A DNA stretch of 7,446 nt. It comes from JAWLFI01 sp964626595. GTDB lineage: Bacteria; Bacteroidota; Bacteroidia; Chitinophagales; Saprospiraceae. Of this stretch, positions 1 to 5,547 are shown in pieces. Positions within the stretch are counted from its first letter, which is position 1; the number at the start of each line of letters is the position of its first letter. Where the stretch lies: assembly GCA_964626595.1 (NCBI GenBank), contig CAZVFU010000096.1, forward strand, positions 1 to 7,446, written 5' to 3'. Both the position numbers and the translations under genes were made by a program. Below the pieces are notes generated by a model. The model had not been told where the DNA came from. It ran no database searches and saw nothing but the letters and a program-made list of their open reading frames with translations.

Positions 1-55
1 GCTAAGCTATTGTATATATATAATTTCTGATCCATGTGTACAAAGGTAGGGTATT

Positions 56-221
56 CTAGTGTCATGACTACTAAATAGATATGGAAAAGTCGAAGGAGAT
101 TATTGATTAGATCAAGGTGCGATGAAGGATTATAGCATTTGCAACATGACTGAAGAGCAACGAATAGCTGGACAAAAAGATCAAGACTTGATCTATCTGA
201 ATGTAGTCGTCAAGACACTTG
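56..221 (+). repeat. MITE-like element with terminal inverted repeats, copy 1
   Basis: A non-coding, degenerate element of 166 bp. Its left end, CTAGTGTCATGACTACTA (56-73), and right end, TAGTCGTCAAGACACTTG (204-221), are inverted repeats of each other at 15 of 18 positions. Positions 56-194 align without any gap to 5548-5686 (constant offset 5492), with 111 of 139 identical by hand count; the best blocks are around TATGGAAAAGTCG, AGATCAAGG, GAGCAACGA and AAAAAGATCAAGACTTG. Near the right end lies a perfect odd palindrome, AGATCAAGACTTGATCT (178-194). No transposase is encoded. The left terminus contains a TA next to GTGTCA, as would fit TA target duplication by an IS630/Tc1-type transposase, but the right-hand TA has decayed to TT. 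Positions 1-55 before it are AT-rich and show no gene. Confidence 0.72.
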
Positions 222-277
222 GGATTTTGAGGGCTTTAATCAGAGGAAAAACGGGCATGAGCTACACGCAGCCGGTA

Positions 278-853
278 TTATATCCAGCCGATAGTCATTA
301 ATAGTGACATGCCCGCACCCAATCCGGACCAAAAAATCGTCCAATCCCGACGTCGAATGAAGAACACTTTATCCAGTATAAAGTACAGGGCTACGAACAA
401 AAGGACAATCAGAATTTGACCGGCTTCGATGCCGATGTTAAAGGAAAACAACTCGAAAACAATGCCATCACTTTCGGGATGCAGCGCGCGAAAAAAATTG
501 CTGAATCCCAATCCATGGACCAGCCCGAATACAAGGGCCAGAAGATAGTGCCACCCCACGGCTGAATCCGCTCCCCGTTCGGCCCTGAATACATTGTACA
601 AAGCCGTAAATAAAATCGTTAAGGGGATAATGGTTTCAATGAGGTCGGCAGATACCTGCACCCATCCGAGCGCACTCAATGCTAAAGTGAGAGAATGGCC
701 AATAGTGAAAGCGGTCGCCAAAATAATTAATTGAAGTCCTCGTCGCCAGGAATACATGGCACAAAGTGTCACAATGAATAACATATGATCGAAGCCGGCG
801 GGGTCCAGGATGTGATCCCAACCTAATTGAAAGTAGGTTTCAAAAACATTCAT
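278..853 (-). CDS. HupE/UreJ-family integral membrane protein
   Basis: A 191-residue polytopic inner-membrane protein of the HupE/UreJ type. In this family, members are thought to be secondary permeases for nickel or cobalt, linked to hydrogenase or urease maturation in proteobacteria; in Bacteroidota the substrate is not established. Visible family marks are GFDHMLF (21-25, D22-H23), FTIGHSLTL (H53), an acidic residue in the third segment (E73), the FGLVHGLGF signature (109-117, H113) and FNIGIEAGQ (138-146). About six hydrophobic segments run through the chain. The ATG at 853 is preceded by AGAAAGA, a weak ribosome site. It follows the beta-barrel gene by only 17 bp on the same strand, so the two are probably co-transcribed. 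No hydrogenase or urease gene is in view, so metal transport is inference from family only. Confidence 0.85.
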   Translation of the reverse strand: MNVFETYFQLGWDHILDPAGFDHMLFIVTLCAMYSWRRGLQLIILATAFTIGHSLTLALSALGWVQVSADLIETIIPLTILFTALYNVFRAERGADSAVGWHYLLALVFGLVHGLGFSNFFRALHPESDGIVFELFSFNIGIEAGQILIVLLFVALYFILDKVFFIRRRDWTIFWSGLGAGMSLLMTIGWI

Positions 854-870
854 TCTTTCTGGGTTTACGA

Positions 871-1575
871 CTAGTCTATGTAGCGAACTTTATTTAAAAA
901 CCGAAGACCAATAGCTAATTCTACGGTTACATTCGTCGGGCTCTGTGCATTAACTGTTCGCGTTTGTGTGGAACCCGACCCTGGAATCGGCTGCAGTCGT
1001 TGCTGGGGAATAAACATCTGACGGGATAAGTCGGGATGTATAGATAGCTCGACAATACCCGCTACATGCTCGCTAAAGGCCCATTCGATACCGGTTTGGA
1101 AAGTCACGCCCCACAGCCAGCGACGAACAGCAATTCCCTGCGCTTCTCTCGATAAGTTATCGCTATCCTGAGACACCGTATACTCACCGCGCATGCCAAT
1201 GCCGTAGTAAAACCGGGAATATTCGTTTCCAAAAGGAAATTTTTGACGGCCACCAAGGACAAGAGAGGCATTATTGAACACATCGCGCTGAGATACGGCG
1301 CGACCGATAGTAAACCCTTGCCCGAAAACCCGCTGACTACCTCGCTGATGATAGCCGAGTTGTGCAAACAAACTAAAATCATTCGCTTCATCAGCCGTTT
1401 CGATGAAAGCGGATCCGTGATACGTGAGGAGCACACTTCGATTGCTGAAATTTTTAAAGAGTTGCATGCCTCCACCAATACCGCCCTTAAACCCAAAGGC
1501 ATAACTCTGGGCCTGAAGCATCACGGGGGTCAACAGGAAAATAAAAACAAGCGTATTTAGGAATAACTTTTTCAT
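871..1575 (-). CDS. secreted outer-membrane beta-barrel protein (porin-like)
   Basis: A 234-residue protein starting at the ATG at 1575. This start is preferred over an in-frame one at 1629 because it puts a clean signal peptide (MKKLFLNTLVFIFLLTP...QAQ, residues 1-23) at the N terminus. The mature part has no obvious catalytic motif. It consists of alternating polar/hydrophobic strands rich in Gly and aromatics (FGFKGGIGGG, FSLFAQLGYHQRG, FYYGIGMRGEY, WGVTFQTGIEW) and ends in a typical closing strand, VTVELAIGLRFLN, with a penultimate aromatic pattern. This is the usual look of an 8- to 10-strand Bacteroidota outer-membrane barrel. Cargo is unknown. It is the first gene of an operon with the HupE/UreJ gene 17 bp downstream and has a good -7 element about 67 bp upstream. 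A structural adhesin-like or lipid-binding barrel is an alternative to a pore. Confidence 0.72.
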   Translation of the reverse strand: MKKLFLNTLVFIFLLTPVMLQAQSYAFGFKGGIGGGMQLFKNFSNRSVLLTYHGSAFIETADEANDFSLFAQLGYHQRGSQRVFGQGFTIGRAVSQRDVFNNASLVLGGRQKFPFGNEYSRFYYGIGMRGEYTVSQDSDNLSREAQGIAVRRWLWGVTFQTGIEWAFSEHVAGIVELSIHPDLSRQMFIPQQRLQPIPGSGSTQTRTVNAQSPTNVTVELAIGLRFLNKVRYID

Positions 1576-1641
1576 AGTGTAAGGGGTTTTTGATGGGTAA
1601 CAGTGAAAAAATAACCACCTGGACGTCATTTATCTATACGT

Positions 1642-1673
1642 CAAATATAAAGATAAGTTTAGGAAGTGGGAAA
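1642..1673 (-). promoter_or_regulatory. Bacteroidota-type promoter for the barrel/HupE operon
   Basis: Read on the minus strand, TATATTTG (complement of 1642-1649) is a perfect match to the Bacteroidota -7 consensus TAnnTTTG. TTTC (complement of 1670-1673), a 3 of 4 match to the -33 TTTG, lies exactly 20 bp upstream. Transcription would start near 1636, giving a leader of about 60 nt before the ATG at 1575. Just downstream of the -7 box the arms GACGT (1622-1626) and ACGTC (1638-1642) form an inverted pair, which could be a regulator site or chance. Confidence 0.5.
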
Positions 1674-2060
1674 GAACATTGGCGAGGAGCATTTCTGGTG
1701 AAATCTGCGCAAATCCGTGTTGGTTTGCCGCAAGTATTCATAAACTTGTCATGACAGAGGGGATGTGAAATTATAATATACTATAAATCAAAAATTTAAC
1801 ATAGGCCCAGCCCTCGAACTCATTCAAATGTAAAGAACTAAATTTGGGTAATGCGATTAGTAAAGTTCGCTACTTGAAAAAAGTATAAGTTGTTACAAGT
1901 CAACCGTTTGAATGCCCTTCGGCCCGAAAGGCAGAAAATGCATGCATTTTCCGGGTTAAAACCATTCCCCATATGGAACTTATATTTTCAGGATTGGTGC
2001 GGGTTTCCTCGGATTTTCAATAACTCCATATTAGGGATTAAATCCATCGGACAAACAACT
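1674..2060. other. gene-free AT-rich intergenic region
   Basis: No convincing gene is seen between the barrel operon promoter and the operator of the GNAT/Xre pair. One 63-codon open frame (1890-2081, TTG start) has no recognisable motif, no ribosome site and runs through a perfect palindrome. A perfect TAAATTTG (TAnnTTTG match) sits at 1839-1846 on the plus strand, but no -33 TTTG is found 19 to 21 bp before it, so a plus-strand promoter there is only possible. The remaining sequence holds no RNA gene I can recognise. Confidence 0.5.
1934..1951. repeat. perfect 18-bp palindrome
   Basis: GAAAATGCATGCATTTTC reads identically on both strands, with no mismatch and no spacer. It lies in the gene-free stretch about 165 bp before the GNAT start. 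There is no T-run beside it, so it is not a classic terminator. It could be a binding site for a dimeric regulator or part of a dispersed repeat; the sequence alone does not decide. Confidence 0.7.
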
Positions 2061-2092
2061 ATTTACGTAAATGATAAATAATTTTTGTAAAT
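2061..2092 (+). promoter_or_regulatory. paired 12-bp palindromic sites: candidate operator of the GNAT/Xre operon
   Basis: ATTTACGTAAAT (2061-2072) is a perfect palindrome. ATTTTTGTAAAT (2081-2092) is the same site at 10 of 12 positions, with only the two central bases differing, and starts exactly 20 bp later, about two helical turns, so the sites lie on the same face of the DNA. They end 24 bp before the ATG at 2117. Two sites on one helix face directly before a gene pair that includes a helix-turn-helix protein is the usual arrangement of toxin-antitoxin autoregulation. The second site overlaps TAAATTTA (2088-2095), a 7 of 8 match to TAnnTTTG, so binding there would block transcription. 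Repressor identity is inferred from position. Confidence 0.55.
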
Positions 2093-2116
2093 TTAGTCAA
2101 ACATCGGATTGGATTC

Positions 2117-2593
2117 ATGGTTTTAGTAGATGAAAGCACAAATGAGTCTTTTGAAGGCGAAATCAAAAGAATTTCAGTTGCTGAAATTCAAAACTTAAAA
2201 GGGAATAAAAATTTCACCTTTGAATGGGATCAAGAAAAAAATCGAGAAATATTTGCTTTAACGCTCAAAGACAAAGAAGAAATACTGGGATTAGTATCTA
2301 TAACAGACAATAAGAAAGAGTTTAGGATCCATATTAACCTGCTTGAAGCTTCAAATAACCATAGAGGCAAGAAAAAAAAGTTGAGGAGTATTCCGGGTTG
2401 TTTGATTGGATTTGCTTGTAAAGCAGCATTTAAAAAAGGATATGGTGGATTTGTTTCCTTGATCCCCAAAACGTATTTAATGAGTTATTATCAAGAACAT
2501 TTTGGCTTTGTTCGAATGGGAAGGCATCTGGCTACCTTTGGAGATAATTCAAAATACCTCATGACAAAACACCTAACAGATGAAGAAATATGA
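2117..2593 (+). CDS. GNAT-like acetyltransferase, putative toxin of a GNAT/Xre pair
   Basis: A 158-residue protein with the later part of a GNAT fold. A strand IHINLLEAS (71-79) leads to a basic loop NHRGKKKKLRSIPG (81-94) in the place of the acetyl-CoA pyrophosphate loop (usually R/QxxGxG/A). There follow a helix, CLIGFACKAAFKKGYGG (95-111), a strand FVSLIPKT, and the motif-B-like YYQEHFGF (124-131). The N-terminal strand region is short and divergent. From memory of Bacteroidota genomes, similar proteins of about 150 residues often sit before an HTH gene of the kind found here; characterised GNAT toxins such as TacT and AtaT acetylate charged tRNA and usually pair with ribbon-helix-helix antitoxins. 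Its end overlaps the next gene by 14 nt, indicating translational coupling. The gene is very AT-rich (34 of 120 G+C at 2161-2280), unlike its neighbours, which suggests transfer. Toxicity and substrate are inferred. Confidence 0.6.
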   Translation: MVLVDESTNESFEGEIKRISVAEIQNLKGNKNFTFEWDQEKNREIFALTLKDKEEILGLVSITDNKKEFRIHINLLEASNNHRGKKKKLRSIPGCLIGFACKAAFKKGYGGFVSLIPKTYLMSYYQEHFGFVRMGRHLATFGDNSKYLMTKHLTDEEI

Positions 2594-3119
2594 AAAGTTA
2601 TACAAGGAGCTTCGTAAAAAGTACTCCGTCCAGGAGATTTCTGAGTCCATGTTAATCCCGGCGGATCTAACAGCAGAAGAAAGAAAAGAAGCAGATGAAA
2701 GCCTGAAGAATTTCAGACTAAAAATGCTCCGGGAACAAACGGAAGAGGAGCGAATCTTTTCAGATGTAATGAGGCTGAAAATAGTCATGGATGACTACAT
2801 CCAAAACGAACCCTACACAGCGCAGAGAAGCTTTGGCCGCTACTTAGAAGAATATGCCAGAATTCTCAATATGACTAAAAAGAAGTTAGCAGAAGATTTG
2901 GCCATCCATTACACTCGATTGAGCCGGATCATAAATGACCGAGAAAACCCAAATATTGAGTTGGCCTACCGCTTAGAGAAGCACAGTGGAGGGTTAATCT
3001 CCGCCTTAAGTTGGTGGCGATTAGTCGTCAAAAAACAAGAGCACGAAATCAAGAAAGACGATGAAACAAGAGAAAAAGAAGGAGCAAAAGTAAAAAACCC
3101 CATCAAATTTGTAGCCTAA
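2580..3119 (+). CDS. Xre-type helix-turn-helix protein, putative antitoxin
   Basis: A 179-residue cytoplasmic DNA-binding protein. Residues 1-75 are charged and helical (MKKYEKLYKELRKK..., LTAEERKEADES at 30-41, RLKIVMDDYI at 65-74) and may contact the partner. Residues 84-137 form an Xre/Cro-like domain: FGRYLEEYARILNMT, then KKLAEDLAIHYTRLSRIINDRE with the recognition helix near 110-119, and NPNIELAYRLEKHSG. The stretch LSWWRLVVKKQEHEIKKD (143-160) and a basic tail follow. This order matches a common but little-studied Bacteroidota family. The ATG at 2580 lies inside the GNAT gene (14-nt overlap); an ATG at 2590 is out of frame. Toxin first, antitoxin second is the HigBA-like order. It is the natural candidate to bind the paired palindromes at 2061-2092. 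G+C is visibly higher than in the GNAT gene. Confidence 0.75.
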   Translation: MKKYEKLYKELRKKYSVQEISESMLIPADLTAEERKEADESLKNFRLKMLREQTEEERIFSDVMRLKIVMDDYIQNEPYTAQRSFGRYLEEYARILNMTKKKLAEDLAIHYTRLSRIINDRENPNIELAYRLEKHSGGLISALSWWRLVVKKQEHEIKKDDETREKEGAKVKNPIKFVA

Positions 3120-3160
3120 TATTAGAAATCCATCCCATCCCATAAAATCCCGTTCAAAAC

Positions 3161-3196
3161 CCGTGTTCTATAAACTACTTTCCATATAGAACGCGG
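3161..3196. terminator. hairpin between convergent genes, likely bidirectional terminator
   Basis: The arms CCGTGTTCTATA (3161-3172) and TATAGAACGCGG (3185-3196) pair over 12 positions with one T-G wobble and a 12-nt loop. It lies between the stop of the HTH gene (3119) and the stop of the glucosaminidase gene (3256), which converge. On the minus strand the stem is followed by GTTTTG, a short T-rich run; on the plus strand no T-run follows. It therefore fits best as a terminator for the minus-strand gene. Confidence 0.5.
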
Positions 3197-3201
3197 ACTG
3201 G

Positions 3202-3217
3202 TGCCGCCGTGGCGGTA
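3202..3217. repeat. small GC-rich hairpin
   Basis: TGCCGCCGTGGCGGTA folds into a compact stem (CCGCC against GGCGG plus outer G-T and T-A pairs) in the same convergent intergenic gap as the larger hairpin. No T-run follows on either strand. It may help termination or be a degenerate palindromic repeat; similar GC hairpins lie at 5521-5538 and 5767-5786. Confidence 0.4.
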
Positions 3218-3255
3218 TGTCAGAATCATCACAGTTTCCGAAAAGACATCAAATC

Positions 3256-4608
3256 CTACCTCACGCGCAATTGCTGACCGATTCGCAAGGCATTGCTCTC
3301 TAACTCGTTGTGCGCCTTAAGCTCCTCCACAGAAAGGGAAAAACGACGGCTTATACTATATAAAGTGTCTCCTTTCCGGACTTCGTAATATTTTGTACCC
3401 GGTTCCGCAACTGTTGCTGTGTCCTGTGGCTCCACCGTCTCCGGAGATTCTACTTCGACCGGCTGGGGTTGTGCCTCTGTCACGGCTATTGCCGGCGAAT
3501 CTAAGTTTACGGCCTCCGAAACCGTATCCAGCTCTACAGCTGAAGATTCCTCCGCTTCCGCACTTTTGGATATTCCCGCCTCTTCTTGAGGCAAAGCCTG
3601 TATATCTTCATCGGCAGGGAGGTCTTCCTTCAGCTCCTCCGGCAAAATCGACTCCTCTTCCGACCGCAGAACCGGCTTCGACTCAAACCACGATATGCCA
3701 CGCAACCGAATTTGTTCACCAATGGCCGGCTCCTCACCCTCAGCCATCTTATTTTTATTCAACAGTTTATCCAATCGCAGTCCGTAATGCTGAGCAATGG
3801 AGAACATGTCGTCGCCTGCCTTTACGTAGTGGTACTTCTTTTCGCCGCGATACGAGCGTCGTTTTTTCTGCAAAAAGACCCGCTCGCCGGCTTCCAGCTG
3901 TTGATTGGGCCTCCGGATATGCTCATTGTATTTCACGATTTTATCTGGCGACACACCAAAATCCATACTGATCTCAATGGGTCGCTCCCCCGGCCGTGCG
4001 TAGACATATTCCACATCATTCACCTGCTGCAAACTGGGGCTGTAGTTCTCCTCCTGTACCATGAGCGCCGGATCTACGGGCTCCATCGCATCAAATTGGT
4101 CCAGCCCATAGCGTTCGATCAGTTCAATCAGCAACTGAGGATATTTCGGGTTCGTCGCATAACCTGCTTTTTTCAATCCACGCGCCCAGGCCTTGTAATC
4201 CGTTTGATCCAAACGAAACAAAAATCCATATCGGTGATTCTTTTTCGGATCCCGCAAAAACTCCGAATGCGCCATAAAACTCTCCTCCGGATCCCGATAC
4301 GCCCGAAAACACGACGGCACTAAACGCCCGTTTTTATAGTCATCATCCTTGCGCATCACCGTGCCCCCGGTCCACTGGCCGCCACATTTAATCCCAAAAT
4401 GATTATTGCCCTGCGTCGCCAGATAAGAGCGCCCCGCATTCGACTCCAAGATCGCCTGCGCCATCTTGATACTCGCCGGAATACCCGTCCTATGCATCTC
4501 CTGAATGGCAATTTCCTTATACTGCTCAATATACATTTTGTGAGCAGACTGCGCTTGCAGCCCTGCTACCCAAGTAAAAAAAAGAAGTAAACTTCCGATT
4601 CGACCCAT
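3256..4608 (-). CDS. secreted LysM-containing peptidoglycan glucosaminidase
   Basis: A 450-residue exported cell-wall hydrolase that would cleave the beta-1,4 link after N-acetylglucosamine in peptidoglycan, acting in the periplasm or on the wall during growth or division. A signal peptide covers residues 1-20 (MGRIGSLLLFFTWVAGLQAQ). The glucosaminidase domain (FlgJ/Mur1-like) spans about 25-170, with AILESNAG carrying the probable catalytic Glu55, then NNHFGIKC (69-75) and a YGFLF...YKAWARGLKKAGYATNPKYP region. A degenerate LysM-like segment lies at 197-247, a LysM at 258-303 (YHYVKAGDDMFSIAQHYGL), an acidic Pro/Glu/Ala-rich linker at about 310-405, and a clear C-terminal LysM at 406-450 (VRKGDTLYSISRRFSLS). 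LysM units bind the glycan strand. The ATG at 4608 is the only sensible start, since the ATG 5 nt upstream meets a stop at once. It is monocistronic as far as visible. Confidence 0.9.
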   Translation of the reverse strand: MGRIGSLLLFFTWVAGLQAQSAHKMYIEQYKEIAIQEMHRTGIPASIKMAQAILESNAGRSYLATQGNNHFGIKCGGQWTGGTVMRKDDDYKNGRLVPSCFRAYRDPEESFMAHSEFLRDPKKNHRYGFLFRLDQTDYKAWARGLKKAGYATNPKYPQLLIELIERYGLDQFDAMEPVDPALMVQEENYSPSLQQVNDVEYVYARPGERPIEISMDFGVSPDKIVKYNEHIRRPNQQLEAGERVFLQKKRRSYRGEKKYHYVKAGDDMFSIAQHYGLRLDKLLNKNKMAEGEEPAIGEQIRLRGISWFESKPVLRSEEESILPEELKEDLPADEDIQALPQEEAGISKSAEAEESSAVELDTVSEAVNLDSPAIAVTEAQPQPVEVESPETVEPQDTATVAEPGTKYYEVRKGDTLYSISRRFSLSVEELKAHNELESNALRIGQQLRVR

Positions 4609-4633
4609 TACATATTATTTATATTTATAATAT

Positions 4634-4641
4634 CAAAAATA
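4634..4641 (-). promoter_or_regulatory. -7 element upstream of the glucosaminidase gene
   Basis: Read on the minus strand, TATTTTTG is a perfect match to TAnnTTTG, 25 bp before the ATG at 4608, which would give a short leader of roughly 20 nt. The -33 region expected about 20 bp further upstream falls inside the GC-rich island starting at 4658 and has no TTTG, so the promoter would be weak or rely on an activator. Confidence 0.35.
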
Positions 4642-4657
4642 ATGCCAGTAATCATTT

Positions 4658-4810
4658 GGGCGGGCGCCCGGCCGGCCGGCCGGGGCGCTATGGTCGGGTG
4701 CTCTCTATTCGCTCGGCTGCCGCGCGCCGAAGAGGCTTGCGGCATCTCCCCTTCGCTCGCCGCTGCCTGCCGGCTTCGGCGGCTCGGCGCCACCCTCCCA
4801 GCGCTCCCGC
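4658..4810. other. sharply bounded GC-rich non-coding island
   Basis: About 153 bp with some 120 G or C by hand count (about 78%), the first 23 bases being all G or C, set between AT-rich flanks (ATTTATAATATCAAAAATAA on the left, ATATCACATAAGTTTATTTT on the right). Open frames cross it on both strands, but they give only low-complexity Arg/Ala/Pro-rich peptides and have no ribosome site, so I do not call a gene. It contains a tandem CCGG block at its left end and several short inverted pieces such as GCCGGCTTCGGCGGC. Composition and abrupt edges suggest an inserted or dispersed repeat, but no terminal repeat or target duplication is visible. The rest of the gap (4811-4913) shows AAGGAAA, a plausible ribosome site for the next gene. 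Confidence 0.6.
4667..4684. repeat. CCGG tandem palindrome
   Basis: CCCGGCCGGCCGGCCGGG is a perfect 18-bp palindrome formed by four tandem CCGG units (4668-4683). It is directly preceded by another perfect palindrome, CGGGCGCCCG (4661-4670), which shares four bases with it. It forms the left edge of the GC-rich island. Confidence 0.75.
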
Positions 4811-4913
4811 ATATCACATAAGTTTATTTTGTAATGTTTGAACTAAAAAACTCCTTCCTTTATTATCTTGAGAAAAAGAGTACCTTGGATGGGACTCGAT
4901 AAGGAAACAGTAT

Positions 4914-5420
4914 ATGAAAAATTCAGCCTGGAACATTGCGCTAAAGTGGGGAGCAATATACGCCCTACTCACCCTCATTTGGTTACCCCTGGAGTCCCTG
5001 GCCGGCCTCCATGACGACTATGTCAAGTATCGTGTACTCCTTACCAATCTCAAATACATCCCCGCCTTTTTGATTTTCTTTGCCGCCTTGCGATCCAGCC
5101 GGGAAACTGCACCGAATGGCGAATATCCGTACAGCAAAGCCTTTACAGACGGTCTCCGGCTAACGGCGATATCCACCCTATTCAGCATCCCCGCCCAGTA
5201 CATCAGTTTGCGGTATCTGGCTCCTGACTTCCTTTCACAGATGCAACAAGCAATGACCGAGGGATTATGGATGACATCAGCGGAGGCTGAGCAGTATTTC
5301 GAGTTCCAGAGTTATTTCATCCAATCCATCCTGGCCATTCCCGCCACTGGTCTGATGATTACGGCCATCGTCGCCCTGTTTGTTAGCCGAAATAGTCGAG
5401 CTTATGAAAGGAATGGATAA
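4914..5420 (+). CDS. DUF4199-like small integral membrane protein
   Basis: A 168-residue inner-membrane protein with four hydrophobic segments at about 9-30, 42-60, 78-98 and 135-157. A loop after the second carries YPYSKAFTDGLRLT, and before the last there is an acidic amphipathic stretch, MTSAEAEQYFEFQSYF. Length, four-helix layout, the central YSKAFTDG-type motif and the C-terminal FQSYFIQSILAIPATGLMITAIVALFVSRN segment agree with the DUF4199 family, which is nearly confined to Bacteroidota and has no known function. The ATG at 4914 has AAGGAAA about 7 nt upstream. It stands alone, divergent from the glucosaminidase gene across the GC-rich island, and no partner is apparent. Family assignment is by recognition of the pattern, not a profile search. 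Confidence 0.65.
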   Translation: MKNSAWNIALKWGAIYALLTLIWLPLESLAGLHDDYVKYRVLLTNLKYIPAFLIFFAALRSSRETAPNGEYPYSKAFTDGLRLTAISTLFSIPAQYISLRYLAPDFLSQMQQAMTEGLWMTSAEAEQYFEFQSYFIQSILAIPATGLMITAIVALFVSRNSRAYERNG

Positions 5421-5520
5421 CACCTTTCCAAAAGCTGGTCCTATTTAAGAATCGATATCATTTGGAGTATATGATAACCGAAACGTCTCAATCTCAGTTG
5501 CATCAGCGATGAGAAGCAGG

Positions 5521-5538
5521 CCCGCTGCTGGCGGCGGG
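5521..5538. terminator. GC-rich hairpin downstream of the DUF4199-like gene
   Basis: CCCGCTGCTGGCGGCGGG forms a 7-bp stem (CCCGC against GCGGG, then T-G and G-C) with a CTGG loop, about 100 bp after the stop at 5420 and 10 bp before the second repeat element. There is no T-run, so a terminator role is weak; it could equally be a palindromic repeat. Between 5421 and 5520 nothing else is recognisable. Confidence 0.3.
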
Positions 5539-5547
5539 AGACCGAGC

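Noticed and set aside
41..48. Perfect minus-strand TACCTTTG (-7-like) near the left edge
   Set aside because: No -33 element at 19-21 bp and nothing downstream is visible in the window; not callable.
1243..1560. 105-codon plus-strand frame
   Set aside because: Antisense to the beta-barrel gene, whose signal peptide and strand pattern are convincing; the plus frame has no motif.
1890..2081. 63-codon plus-strand open frame
   Set aside because: TTG start, no ribosome site, no recognisable motif, and it runs through a perfect palindrome; most likely chance.
3586..4323. 245-codon plus-strand frame, and a 192-codon one at 3393-3971
   Set aside because: Both are antisense shadows of the glucosaminidase/LysM gene and read as low-information Arg/Leu/Pro-rich sequence.
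4608..4841. Arg/Ala/Pro-rich open frames on both strands across the GC-rich island
   Set aside because: Long frames are expected in very GC-rich DNA because stop codons are rare; no ribosome site or motif supports either.
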